Below are positions 7,317 through 15,905 of a stretch of DNA of 42,283 nt, in pieces. Below the pieces are notes generated by a model. It was not told the origin of the DNA and did no database searches. It saw nothing but the letters and a program-made list of their open reading frames with translations. The position numbers and the translations under genes were made by a program. This DNA comes from Nitrososphaera sp. AFS (GTDB lineage Archaea; Thermoproteota; Nitrososphaeria; Nitrososphaerales; Nitrososphaeraceae): NCBI RefSeq assembly GCF_009898475.1, contig NZ_QURE01000007.1:1-42283 (forward strand), in the 5' to 3' direction. Position 1 is the stretch's first letter. Every line of letters starts with the position of its first letter.

Positions 7317-7588
7317 GCAATACATTACGATGTCCGAAATGTGAATTGCGTTTCATAATGGGCGAGACGCATGAATGCCCATTAGAAGGTGCAACCCATT
7401 TTGGTTGTGTGTCAATAAGCGGAGGATTATACATAGATTGTGTAATGACCATCACCCCTAACCATTATGAGGCCAAAAGAATTAAACCTCTTCCAATACC
7501 ATTTTATTTGAGACCGTCCGACGACCGCATACAGCCCACCAAAAACCGCTCATCCGACGAAGAGGCGTACAGAACCCAATTTCACTAA
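7313..7588 (+). CDS. Small putative zinc-binding protein, third gene of RHH operon (91 aa)
   Basis: No family recognised. The N-terminus has CPKC (residues 7-10) followed by THECP (around residues 20-24), a C-x2-C ... H-x-C set that can bind one zinc ion as a small ribbon. The middle (GCVSISGGLYIDCVMTITPNHYEA) is beta-like with two more cysteines. The C-terminus is polar and basic. The ATG overlaps the preceding stop by 4 bp, confirming the start. No partner domain is visible; a nucleic-acid or protein-binding accessory role is a guess. Confidence 0.6.
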   Translation: MSNTLRCPKCELRFIMGETHECPLEGATHFGCVSISGGLYIDCVMTITPNHYEAKRIKPLPIPFYLRPSDDRIQPTKNRSSDEEAYRTQFH

Positions 7589-7856
7589 TTATATATAATA
7601 AGGTTTTCTAAAAAAAGTAGACTTTAACTGAGAGTTTCTTAAATATCTTGGCAATTTTTTACTAGTGTTATTACATATTACAGGTAACATAAAAACTACC
7701 TAGATATCTCCAGTGAACTCGTTCTTCAGTTTTACTTTTCTAGTCAAGGACAGAAATTGAATTTGATAATCGTTGTGATTAAGATAAACCTTCTGAGCAG
7801 AAGATCTAGAAAATTCATTTAACTAGAAATTTCTAACTATTGTATGTACTAGTACG

Positions 7857-7865
7857 TTTTTATTA
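7857..7865 (+). promoter_or_regulatory. TATA-like box of the multicopper oxidase gene
   Basis: TTTTTATTA lies 22-30 nt before the ATG at 7887, fitting a leaderless transcript. Confidence 0.5.
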
Positions 7866-7886
7866 CGATCATTTATGCGTTGACAG

Positions 7887-9065
7887 ATGTTTAGCCCATT
7901 TTCGAAATCTTTCTTTACCACGCTTGCCATCGCATTGTTGTTGTCAAGTTCAGCTGTAATTGGTTCTTTTATGGCGGCAATATCAGCCTATGCATTTCCA
8001 GGCTTGTTTCCATCACAATCCAGCTCGCCATACACTGAACAGATTGCTGAATACGACAAAGAAAAGAATTGTGCAATGGATCAACACACGCCAACAACAT
8101 ATATGACATACCTCACTCATTTCTCCTGTGGCCACGTTACTGTTCTTAACAACGGTACCACCCTCAGACGATTCACGCTTGTTATAGATGATTATCATGG
8201 AACTGGCAAAAATATTCCAATCACAAAAGAAGGGCTACAATTTCCAGCTTGGACCTTTAATGGAAGCGTACCCGGCCCAACGTTGCGTGTGACAGAAGGC
8301 GATCATGTCATAGTTGACGTCATAAACAGTAAAGATAGCAACCTTACTCACAGTTGGCACGTCCACAGCATCCATTCTGGATCAGTAGACGGAGTTATGG
8401 GGACCAGCGGAATGATTTTCCCAGGTCAGGATTTCAAATATACCTTCGTTGCTAGGCCTTATGGCATTTACCCATATCACTGTCATATGGAACCTGTAGA
8501 GACCCATATAAATAGGGGTCTGTACGGCATGATGATAATTGATCCCGCCTTTAAGGAAAGACGGACCCCTGCGACAGAATTTGTTATGCTGATGAACGGA
8601 TATAGTTATGATGATCTAAATAATACTATCGGCGGAGGAGGTTGGGTAGCAGGCCAGGGACCGCCGACTCCTCAGCAAATGGCTAATCCGGTCGAAAGAG
8701 CACATGTGATGAGTGAAAGTGAACCAGGTAACCAGGTATATTCGGTCAATGGCATGGCATTTGGTTACACAGACAGGGATGAGATCCATCTGAAGGTAGG
8801 ACAACCTGTACGAATTTACTTGGTCAATATGCTTGAATTTGACCCACTCAATAATTTCCATTTGCATGGTGATATGTTTTATTACATACCCATTGGAACG
8901 AATGAGAAACCTACAATGTACACAGATATCGTTCAAATGATGCAAGGAGATCGAGGTATCTTGCAATTTACATACCATAACCCAGGCGAGTTCATGTTCC
9001 ACGCACATAAAAACGAGTTCACTAGGCTAGGATGGATGGGCTTCTTTAATGTAACAAAGAGTTAA
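7887..9065 (+). CDS. Two-domain multicopper oxidase (nitrite reductase-like), exported
   Basis: An extracytoplasmic cupredoxin enzyme of 392 residues with an N-terminal signal/anchor segment (about 11-36). Domain 1 carries H155-x2-H158-x-H160 and H198-C199-H200 with H207, giving a type 1 copper site plus ligands for a trinuclear cluster. Domain 2 supplies H325-x-H327 and H372-x-H374 but has Asn at the position of a type 1 His and no Cys, so only domain 1 holds type 1 copper, the layout called type C two-domain oxidases. The axial position of the type 1 site (five after H207) is Leu212, not Met. Archaeal ammonia oxidisers commonly encode such proteins; the substrate here is not readable. A membrane protein gene follows after 8 bp. 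Confidence 0.88.
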   Translation: MFSPFSKSFFTTLAIALLLSSSAVIGSFMAAISAYAFPGLFPSQSSSPYTEQIAEYDKEKNCAMDQHTPTTYMTYLTHFSCGHVTVLNNGTTLRRFTLVIDDYHGTGKNIPITKEGLQFPAWTFNGSVPGPTLRVTEGDHVIVDVINSKDSNLTHSWHVHSIHSGSVDGVMGTSGMIFPGQDFKYTFVARPYGIYPYHCHMEPVETHINRGLYGMMIIDPAFKERRTPATEFVMLMNGYSYDDLNNTIGGGGWVAGQGPPTPQQMANPVERAHVMSESEPGNQVYSVNGMAFGYTDRDEIHLKVGQPVRIYLVNMLEFDPLNNFHLHGDMFYYIPIGTNEKPTMYTDIVQMMQGDRGILQFTYHNPGEFMFHAHKNEFTRLGWMGFFNVTKS

Positions 9066-9073
9066 CACAAAAG

Positions 9074-9712
9074 ATGATGATTGGGGAAACTCAACTTCAT
9101 TTTATTAGCTCTGTAGTTATCTTACTAGCCGCTGCGATTCCTATTTATCTTACTATTAAACTAAATAGCGAATTAAGAAGACTAACTGCAATTCTCTCAA
9201 TTTTTATATTTATACATGCTATTTATCAAATTGTGAGTTTTTTTGGTTTTGACATTTTAGCAGACGGCATATTCGAGCCGCTCTCTGCTGCAGTATTACT
9301 ATTTTTTGGATTTACTTACTATGGTCAAGCCAAGCCAAAAAAAGATACGAGTATAAGAAATATGGTTGTGATATGGAGTCCTGCAACTCTACTTCTCTTT
9401 ATGAATAGCATTACTATAATTCTACTCTTTGCATCCTTGGGCTTATTCGTATGGATAGCAGCAACACAATCAAAAAAGATCAGAAGTTTTCAATTCCAAC
9501 TGTCTATATTCATAATGATTTGGGTAGCAGGAGACTTGCTTAGTGTACTCAATAACGACGGAATTGTCTTACTCCCATTTCTCCAGTACATTGGGCAGGT
9601 GGTACACGTCATATCACTTCTTTTCTTTAGCGTCATGTTGTGGCTAAGATATTACTATTCTGATAGGAGCAATATGAGAATAGTTGAGTCCACCAATGCT
9701 TCACTTGCATAA
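9074..9712 (+). CDS. Multi-pass membrane protein paired with the multicopper oxidase (212 aa)
   Basis: No family recognised by name. About six or seven hydrophobic segments spread over the whole length, no large soluble domain, and a short polar C-terminus with an NAS sequon. It starts (ATGATG) 8 bp after the oxidase stop, with no room for a promoter, so the two are almost certainly co-transcribed. A role as membrane partner, electron conduit or sensor for the oxidase is inference from context only. No His/Cys/Met-rich copper motifs stand out. Confidence 0.65.
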   Translation: MMIGETQLHFISSVVILLAAAIPIYLTIKLNSELRRLTAILSIFIFIHAIYQIVSFFGFDILADGIFEPLSAAVLLFFGFTYYGQAKPKKDTSIRNMVVIWSPATLLLFMNSITIILLFASLGLFVWIAATQSKKIRSFQFQLSIFIMIWVAGDLLSVLNNDGIVLLPFLQYIGQVVHVISLLFFSVMLWLRYYYSDRSNMRIVESTNASLA

Positions 9713-10065
9713 ATCAATGGTAAAACTGTATTACTTTGCGACAATCAAGTGTATAGTTATTATAATACCATTTTTTGACATTTGATTTTGACGACAATTT
9801 TTTTCGTCAAGTCGGTTTGTTGCTTTTCTGAAAATTTATGCCAAATTCAAAATGGAATCATGACATAATCTATACTACAGATCAAAATCCAGCAAATAAA
9901 AATTTCGAATGAATAGTGGCACTAATGAAATGGCAGTTTGATGCCTTTTGTCGCTGATCGTTATTAACTAAATTGGGTTCTATTATTGGCTGAACTTGAT
10001 AACTGCCACAAAACAATAAAATGGTGGAATGTTGTTTTCTGAACTTTCCTTAGCCATCTTACGAT
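9713..10065. other. Gene-free stretch with T-rich terminator region
   Basis: Apart from T6 at 9771-9776 and the hairpin at 9789-9809, nothing credible is seen. A 24-codon ATG frame near 9838 has no supporting signal. Confidence 0.4.
9789..9809 (+). terminator. Candidate terminator after the oxidase operon
   Basis: TGACGA (9789-9794) and TCGTCA (9804-9809) form a short stem whose loop contains T7 (9798-9804), preceded by T6 at 9771-9776. Runs of T on the coding strand are the main termination signal in archaea. Confidence 0.4.
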
Positions 10066-10299
10066 TTAGTACCCGGGACTAGAAGCTTGTGGAGATGACG
10101 CACCAGACGCACCAGAGGAGGAGCCCATAGGACCGGCCGAAGTACTATTACTTGCTGTTGCGTTTCCTCCAGCCGTGCTGTTACCAGGAGCAGCACTTTG
10201 TGCAAATATATGTGAGGTAGCAAAAGGTAACGATGCTATCACACCCACAGCTAGGACCGCCACTGCGAATAGACTCGCGAATTTAACTATCTTTTCCAT
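10066..10299 (-). CDS. Small exported Ser/Gly/Asn-rich protein (77 aa)
   Basis: No family recognised. Signal peptide of about 34 residues (basic start MEKIVK, hydrophobic core, FAQSA cleavage region), then a low-complexity tail of Ala/Gly/Ser/Pro with sequons NST, NAT and NST. It closely resembles in design the 68-residue protein at 111-317 and is probably a paralogue or at least a functional analogue at the cell surface. ATG start with TATAAATAAA 22-31 nt upstream. Confidence 0.65.
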   Translation of the reverse strand: MEKIVKFASLFAVAVLAVGVIASLPFATSHIFAQSAAPGNSTAGGNATASNSTSAGPMGSSSGASGASSPQASSPGY

Positions 10300-10320
10300 A
10301 AATACCGGTACCTAATTCAG

Positions 10321-10330
10321 TTTATTTATA
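10321..10330 (-). promoter_or_regulatory. TATA box of the 77-aa exported protein gene
   Basis: The minus strand reads TATAAATAAA, 22-31 nt before the ATG at 10299; the best TATA match in the window. Confidence 0.6.
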
Positions 10331-10557
10331 GATTGTTACAACGATTTTTATAGTATGAATATTCCATAAATTTCGATCTTTTATAAGATTTTTAAATTGC
10401 TAACCGCAAGAGCACCTTTCTCAATATTTGTGGGTGATCCTTAAGTTACCTTTTCCCATTTAGGGCATTAAATGAATTTGTTACTATAGCCAGTAACTAA
10501 TATATAGTTGGATGGCAAATATATATGGAGCATAGTCAACCACGAGAATACATCTTA

Positions 10558-10580
10558 GGGGGAATGGGCTCACATCCCCC
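10558..10580 (+). ncRNA. Possible small RNA hairpin
   Basis: GGGGGA (10558-10563) and TCCCCC (10575-10580) form a six-pair stem with an 11-nt loop, followed by ATTTT. A TATA-like tract lies at 10517-10528. Could be a terminator-like hairpin or the start of a small RNA; no homology is claimed. Confidence 0.25.
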
Positions 10581-10853
10581 ATTTTGAAATGCTGCTAATT
10601 GGCATTCAAGCTAATTTCTAATCAATTCAAAATTATGTGCATTAATAGTGATGGTCAATTTATTATTGATACCCCTTTTTCGGAATACAAAAGTCCTCGT
10701 GCCTCATGCCGAAAACTCCGCAACTTATCCTTAAAATCCAGCGTGACAAGCGAATATCAACGATAGAACCTCATTATTAGAAAGATTGTAGATAGTCAAA
10801 TCAAATTAATTCACATTAATAAAAAGCAAAAGGTCTGAAAGGTTAGACACGTT

Positions 10854-10910
10854 GGACGCCTGATAGTTCGGCAACTGAATGAAACGAACTATACCTTTAA
10901 TCAGGCGCCC
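10854..10910. repeat. Compound inverted repeat, structured element
   Basis: An outer stem of CGCCTGAT (10857-10864) with ATCAGGCG (10900-10907) and an inner stem of ATAGTTCG (10863-10870) with CGAACTAT (10885-10892) share the dinucleotide AT on the left side; the right side has a 7-nt spacer. Together they give about 14 perfect pairs around a 14-nt loop. It does not fit a tRNA. It begins with TTGGACGCCT, a decamer also found in the inverted repeat at 4063-4123. Confidence 0.6.
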
Positions 10911-11144
10911 TCTTATGTGTGTGGCATTACTAATATTATATTTTGTGATGAAACCGTGAGTCTATCTCATCCGGCGAAGATACCTTACTAGTGCTACTAT
11001 GTTCCTGATAAGGTACGATTGATTAACTCACAAATAGGTCAGGAATACAGAATCATAATTTCATATCGTATTAGTGTATCATTAGAGAATTAGATTAAAG
11101 GTATCCTTCAAGCTACCAGCCATGCAGGAGGGTTGGTTCAACCT

Positions 11145-11504
11145 TCATTGGTAAACCCCTTTGTTCTGTTTCTCTTTTTCCTGTTCGAGATTCTGCTGTT
11201 GTATTTCCTCAGCTGACGGGATATGTCCAAACTGTCGTTCAAATGCGTTGACCTGCGCAGTCAACCACTGAACTATTGACTTAGCCTGGAATGGGTCTAT
11301 TATAAGCCTACATTCAATCGTCCTGTTAACCTTAGGTGGTGCAATCATATTCGGTGACGCAAGTGCTTCTCCTACTTCAAACTGTTCTGAGTACACTATT
11401 ACTTCAAAGTGCATGCCAAGCGGCATGCCATAGACTCCGCCCACGTTAATCGTTCTAAAATTAGCATGTTCTCGTACTTCAATTTCAGGGGTTTTACTGC
11501 TCAT
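11145..11504 (-). CDS. DUF3467-like protein (119 aa)
   Basis: Resembles the DUF3467 family, small soluble proteins of unknown role. The N-terminal strand region HANFRTINVGG corresponds to the family's YANxxxI segment. The second half, ending in a helix AKSIVQWLTAQVNAFERQFGHI, matches the family's characteristic xxAKxLxxxLxxxixxyExxFG ending. After this comes a Gln/Glu/Lys-rich tail. No signal peptide or membrane segment. ATG start. It is flanked by large gaps and appears monocistronic. Confidence 0.65.
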   Translation of the reverse strand: MSSKTPEIEVREHANFRTINVGGVYGMPLGMHFEVIVYSEQFEVGEALASPNMIAPPKVNRTIECRLIIDPFQAKSIVQWLTAQVNAFERQFGHIPSAEEIQQQNLEQEKEKQNKGVYQ

Positions 11505-12016
11505 TTGCGCTGATATGTCTCCTACCTATATGATTCTTGTTAGTTTGAGCGTTGTACCAGTTCCAATAGACAAATGGCTAATAGACATATGCATTAGGTT
11601 TCATTCACCAGAGGATGAGCAGACCTGAAGTACGGTTAATTACGTTTCAGCTTGCCTAAAAGGAGTGTAGAGCAGCCATTACAGTTCATGCAAGCAAACT
11701 ATACAGGATTTGAAGCAGACGAAGCCAGTTAATATATAGCCTATAACGGCCATGACTTTAGGTGTGCAGTTATAATGATCTACAAGCAATTTCACACTAA
11801 TTTAGATTAAGTAATTATCAAAACTTATGGAGTGAGTATATTCATTATCTTACTGACTACTTCCAATTTGATAGTATTCCTTCGCTGTAGGAGTAGAGAA
11901 GTGCATTCGACGAACAAACCATATTACTTTTATATGGAATTGAAGCCTCTACACCGATTGAGAAAAGGAATTACAGGCGCGTCAATTAACTAAAATCAGC
12001 CATTGGTGAATATTGT
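11505..12016. other. Gene-free stretch
   Basis: No credible gene, RNA or strong inverted repeat seen. Confidence 0.4.
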
Positions 12017-13102
12017 TTGAACTTAGATACTGGGTTTAAATCTATAAGATTAACGCTCTTGTGCGTCCTCGTCGCATTGGTTTTGCTTGCACCATTTTCA
12101 GTTCCGTTGGCTGAGAGCAAGTCATCTCACCATAGCAAATCATCTATCACGCATGGTGAAAGTGCTGCATCGCCAGGGGTTCAGGGAAATAGCGGAATTA
12201 GCGACGGTGCTAGTCCAGTCACGGGAAATAATAACAGTAAGGTAATAATGATCAACTTTGATGACTCATACAAAACTCAGGTATTATATGCAAAGCCAAT
12301 TTTGGACCAATATGGTTTCAAAGCCACTTTCTTTGAGGTCTGTGGATGGGTAGACAAAAATGGGGAAAGACAAACCTGGCAAGATGTAGCTGGATTGCTG
12401 CACGACGGTAATGAGATTGCTTCTCATACAATGACCCACGCTCATTTGAATGGTGTGTCAACTAGCAAATTGTACTTTGAACTCGGCGGTGCGAAGGAAT
12501 GCTTTGTAAAACATGGTTACCCTGTGCCTCTTTTCGGGTATCCGGACAATTTAGGGTCAGGAAATAAAACAGTCGTCAACGTAGTATCCAAATATTATTA
12601 CATGGCAAGATCGGGGAGTGATCCTCTTATGTTCTTGGACTGCAAGGGATACCAAAAACATCCTCAAGCAAATTGCACAACATTTTCACCAGATGGTTCA
12701 TTAAACTACGTCAACATATATGACATAAGAAGTCAAAGTTTCGACCATATACATAGCAACACTGAACTCTCACAACCTCAGCTATTTCAGCAGTTCGTTC
12801 AAAGAGTCAATAGTCAAATCCCCTACAACAAAAATGGAGTAATAAATGCAATCCCGATAATAACGTTTCATAATCTCACTTATAGTAATAGCGTATACAA
12901 TCAATTGCCTTCAACGATAATGGTGCCCTTGTTTGCACAGATGATGAAGTATTTGCATGACAATGGATTTAAAACGCTAACCATGGATCAACTTGGTTAT
13001 GACTCTACAAAAAACGTCTTCTATGTCAAGAACACGCCATCACAATCACTTAGTAACATCAAACCAGCACCAACTCCGTCTACATCTAGGCTATCCTTTT
13101 AG
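12017..13102 (+). CDS. Exported polysaccharide deacetylase (NodB domain)
   Basis: A secreted or surface carbohydrate esterase 4 family protein (361 aa) that would remove acetyl groups from an N-acetylated glycan; the substrate is unknown. Signal segment at about residues 8-33, then a Ser/His/Gly-rich linker. The NodB core starts near 75 with MINFDDSYK (D82, D83), followed by ATFFEVCGW and the metal-binding SHTMTH (H136, H140). The usual RxPY motif is altered to FGYPDN. TTG at 12017 is the only usable start before the signal sequence. The next gene also encodes an exported protein, about 210 bp downstream. Confidence 0.8.
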   Translation: MNLDTGFKSIRLTLLCVLVALVLLAPFSVPLAESKSSHHSKSSITHGESAASPGVQGNSGISDGASPVTGNNNSKVIMINFDDSYKTQVLYAKPILDQYGFKATFFEVCGWVDKNGERQTWQDVAGLLHDGNEIASHTMTHAHLNGVSTSKLYFELGGAKECFVKHGYPVPLFGYPDNLGSGNKTVVNVVSKYYYMARSGSDPLMFLDCKGYQKHPQANCTTFSPDGSLNYVNIYDIRSQSFDHIHSNTELSQPQLFQQFVQRVNSQIPYNKNGVINAIPIITFHNLTYSNSVYNQLPSTIMVPLFAQMMKYLHDNGFKTLTMDQLGYDSTKNVFYVKNTPSQSLSNIKPAPTPSTSRLSF

Positions 13103-13316
13103 ACTCGGGTCTGGCCCGTTTATACAGACATCTGGAATCAATAACCTGTTTATAAAAGCAAGTTCGATCTAATCGTTACTAACAAACATGAAAACCGAGC
13201 ATTTTACTAATGCTTCCATTATTTTTACACCAGCTTTTGATGAAAGTATATGAGACAAATATCAACAAAATATAACCCACCATTTTTTGGACTGTCGAAT
13301 TAAAGCCCTTTCGATA

Positions 13317-14186
13317 ATGAAACAACTTCTAACGACTATAGTCTTTACTACTATTCTAGTATTAATTATGGCAAATGACAGATTGCTAATAGAAGCTTCT
13401 GCACAAACAGATAACAATGGTATACTGGAAAACCTGTTGAACAATTCAACCACAACCCCCGTCACTCCCCAACAACAGGGGCCGGTGAAAACCATACAAA
13501 CAGAAAATAAGTCTACAATTCGAGTCAGTCCAAGCGTAAATAATACTGTTGGAGCAGGATTTGGCAGAAATACCGTCGTTCCAAATCAAACTCCTGAAAA
13601 TATCACTGCTACTATAAATTCTGTTATGAGTCCAAAGGCTTTGCTGTCTTCCGCAATTGACCAAATACGGAACAGCACTTCAAAGAGCCTCAAGAGTAGT
13701 CCTCAAACGACTGGTGGAATGACCGATGTGATTTTAAATACAGGAGTTATGCAATTGGCAAACCAGAATATCCCGTCAAAGGATTTTATTCTCATTTATT
13801 TCGGAGATAGAACCGTCGTTAATAGTGGCAATATATACGCCAAGCTGCCGTGTAGTAATAAATCCCAGTCCGTCTTGCAAATTCTTGTTAACAACAAATC
13901 CTATCCGCTTCTCCCAATAAATGCATTGTCTAGGCCGGGCTCAACATGTATGTATAGTGTAGATTTGTCAAATAGCCAAAACATCACTGCCCCTCTTATG
14001 AGTTCGGTGAATAATTCAAACACTCAGGCACAATTGAATTCTACAAGCCAGTATTCTAAAAATCTAAATAGCACCGCAATTCAACTTTTTAATCCTACAA
14101 GCCATCCTGTGATCCTTCCTAGTACTTCAAGCGTTGCAATATCATTGCAACTCATTTACCACAAGGAATTGGGGAAGGGACGCTGA
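13317..14186 (+). CDS. Exported Asn/Ser/Thr-rich hypothetical protein (289 aa)
   Basis: No family recognised. Starting at ATG 13317 (MKQLLTT) gives a proper signal peptide ending near ASAQ; a longer frame from TTG 13287 adds ten residues and spoils it. The mature protein is rich in N-x-S/T sequons, especially residues 30-120 and 230-270. A more ordered central part (about 140-225) has two cysteines (LPCSNK and STCMYS) that may pair. Probably a glycosylated cell-surface protein; the function is not readable. It ends close to the convergent PNPOx-like gene. Confidence 0.6.
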   Translation: MKQLLTTIVFTTILVLIMANDRLLIEASAQTDNNGILENLLNNSTTTPVTPQQQGPVKTIQTENKSTIRVSPSVNNTVGAGFGRNTVVPNQTPENITATINSVMSPKALLSSAIDQIRNSTSKSLKSSPQTTGGMTDVILNTGVMQLANQNIPSKDFILIYFGDRTVVNSGNIYAKLPCSNKSQSVLQILVNNKSYPLLPINALSRPGSTCMYSVDLSNSQNITAPLMSSVNNSNTQAQLNSTSQYSKNLNSTAIQLFNPTSHPVILPSTSSVAISLQLIYHKELGKGR

Positions 14187-14202
14187 AATATCGTAAAGTA
14201 AA

Positions 14203-14730
14203 TCAGTTTAATCCCCAACTCGCTTTGGATCTTGGGATAATTTTTACGAATGGTGCCTCACCTTCCTTCCAGGGGTCATTTCTAACCCAGTTGAACCTGC
14301 TGTCGAATAGCTTGTATAGTTTTACGAATTCATTTCCTCTTTCAACAAACTCGACCACGCCTTGAATTATCACTGCCTTATTGTTTATTGACGAGCCATA
14401 AGAATCAATAATAATTCCTATGTTCCTATTTTGCTCGAGGTTTCTATATTTTCTAGTATTATAGTCAGTTGCAAAGAATATGAAATGGTCTATGTAGCAG
14501 TAATTGACTGTTGTAACATGAGGGATATCATTGTGTGAGGTAGCGACCCTGCACACCTCATTCTGCTCAAGGAAGGATTCTTCGCTTCGTTTCAGATTTA
14601 TACCCGAAGTGCCTTCGGCCAAACTAACTATGCAATCATGAGATGGGATAAAAATGTTTGGTAAGATACCCCAAGACATAGGAGGAGCATATCCATCATG
14701 AACATCATCTTGGGTGGACGTAATATACAA
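14203..14730 (-). CDS. Pyridoxamine 5'-phosphate oxidase-like flavin protein
   Basis: FMN-binding split-barrel family. The region from about residue 50 (EESFLEQNEVCRVATSHNDIPHVTTVNYCYIDHFIFFAT) through KYRNLEQNRNIGIIID and the later KLYKLFDSRFNWV to KIIPRSKASWGL matches the PNPOx-like pattern. Such proteins bind FMN, F420 or haem and reduce small molecules; the cofactor cannot be assigned. The N-terminal ~45 residues are outside the domain. The start is uncertain: TTG 14730 gives 175 aa, ATG 14679 and TTG 14622 are in frame and would remove most of the extra segment. Confidence 0.75.
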   Translation of the reverse strand: MYITSTQDDVHDGYAPPMSWGILPNIFIPSHDCIVSLAEGTSGINLKRSEESFLEQNEVCRVATSHNDIPHVTTVNYCYIDHFIFFATDYNTRKYRNLEQNRNIGIIIDSYGSSINNKAVIIQGVVEFVERGNEFVKLYKLFDSRFNWVRNDPWKEGEAPFVKIIPRSKASWGLN

Positions 14731-15499
14731 TAGCGCCCCTCATGAAACTCAAAGCAGCAAAGGTGATTATAAGAAAATATACGTCAAAGTGGAACATTGA
14801 TTTTTATCAATTCACTACTAGAAGCCCACATGTACTCGGCAAGAGTCACTTGTCACACTACTGTGATAGGTAGGGGATATATGTCAGGTGGACTGAGTGT
14901 GACTAGCGTGCCTTATGTCACAGGTCCCTTGGAATAGTACAGCGTGGCTATTCAAAACTACTAGTTATGATTTTACATCTTTTATACAAAATGAACCCCG
15001 TTTTAAGTTCTACATCAAGCTTCAGCAGATAAGATCTGGCATTGAGCCAGAATTTTCTTAGTTAAAGAACTATTGCGCACTTCATCTGATTGTTCTTTTC
15101 ATTGAAAAGATAGAACTGGTTTGTCGCTCTTCTAGCGTTTGCCTCATGGCATATTAAGTGGCATAAACGGCAAGATTCTCATTTTCAGCTTGAATTGTAT
15201 CGAGCGACCCTAGCACTTTAATACATGCCAAAAAAACTACCTCTGGCTATCGAGCTTATTTTAGTTCATTTTGATAGCGTCATGTCCCCCTCAAAAGCAA
15301 GCATGAGTGCTCCCATTTCTTAAAAACATCCGGCTATAAATGTACGAGGCACATGGAACCGATCGGCTCGTTAACGTTTACTGGTCATGTTCCAAGTACG
15401 GCCATGAGCATGAAATGAAAGTCGTCTGAACTATTAAGGCTCACGAAAGAATATCCTGATTAATGGATGCTTGCAACAATGTTAAAAAACGCAATTAAC
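14731..15499. other. Long gene-free stretch
   Basis: No convincing gene in about 770 bp. GTCACACT (14852-14859) and AGTGTGAC (14896-14903) form an 8-bp inverted repeat. A 29-codon ATG frame at 15340-15429 and a 32-codon one near 15225 lack supporting signals. Confidence 0.4.
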
Positions 15500-15766
15500 T
15501 TATGGGCTCAGACCAGGTGACTGCTGACTTTGTGCCGATGACAGGAGTACCTTTGACTTGGCAATTTCCCTCCTCGCCCTTAACTTGGCCTTATACTTAA
15601 GATTACGGGGCTTTGTTCTTAGTCTGTAGCCACAGCATGGGCACCAGAGTCCATCCCATTTAAGGAATATTTCGCAGACCTGACATCGTTTTTGTCCGGT
15701 AGAATATCGCCCGCTGCCTACAGGTTTGGACGCCTTATGGCGGATACAGATACCTTTGCATGTCAT
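15500..15766 (-). CDS. Small zinc-ribbon protein (88 aa)
   Basis: The sequence has CKGICIRH near the N-terminus, then RCQVCEIF and WCPCCGYRLR (around residues 28-54). This gives two C-x2-C pairs for a zinc ribbon plus an extra N-terminal C/H cluster, followed by a basic tail (Lys/Arg-rich from about 57). This design is one I associate with multi-copy small proteins of Nitrososphaerales genomes; the function is unknown, and nucleic-acid binding is plausible from the charge. ATG start. No operon partner. Confidence 0.6.
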   Translation of the reverse strand: MTCKGICIRHKASKPVGSGRYSTGQKRCQVCEIFLKWDGLWCPCCGYRLRTKPRNLKYKAKLRARREIAKSKVLLSSAQSQQSPGLSP

Positions 15767-15905
15767 TATTATCAGCCGATGCGTTAACCATAGTTTTTAT
15801 ATTATTTAAGTAAATAGCTTGCAAAAAGTTTAAGATCCTGATAAAGTTACCATATGTGGAAAAAATGGTTAATATTAGGCCTTTTCCTTTTCCAATCAGG
15901 AAGCA

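Larger units (their letters stand above)
10300..11144. other. Long gene-free stretch with two hairpins
   Basis: No protein gene seen in 845 bp. Two structured elements are listed separately (10558-10580 and 10854-10910). AAATATATATGG at 10517-10528 could be a promoter about 25-30 nt before the first hairpin, so an unannotated RNA is possible. Confidence 0.4.

Noticed and set aside
10940-11012. Possible C/D box sRNA (GTGATGA ... CTGA)
   Set aside because: No convincing internal D'/C' boxes and no terminal stem; these short motifs are expected by chance in this length.
14852-14903. GTCACACT/AGTGTGAC inverted repeat in the 14.7-15.5 kb gap
   Set aside because: Eight base pairs with a 36-nt loop and no extension; not distinguishable from chance.
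15340-15429. 29-codon ATG frame with WSCSKYGHEHEM, reminiscent of a zinc peptide
   Set aside because: Only one cysteine, a stop codon directly upstream, no promoter at the right spacing and no repeat of the motif nearby.
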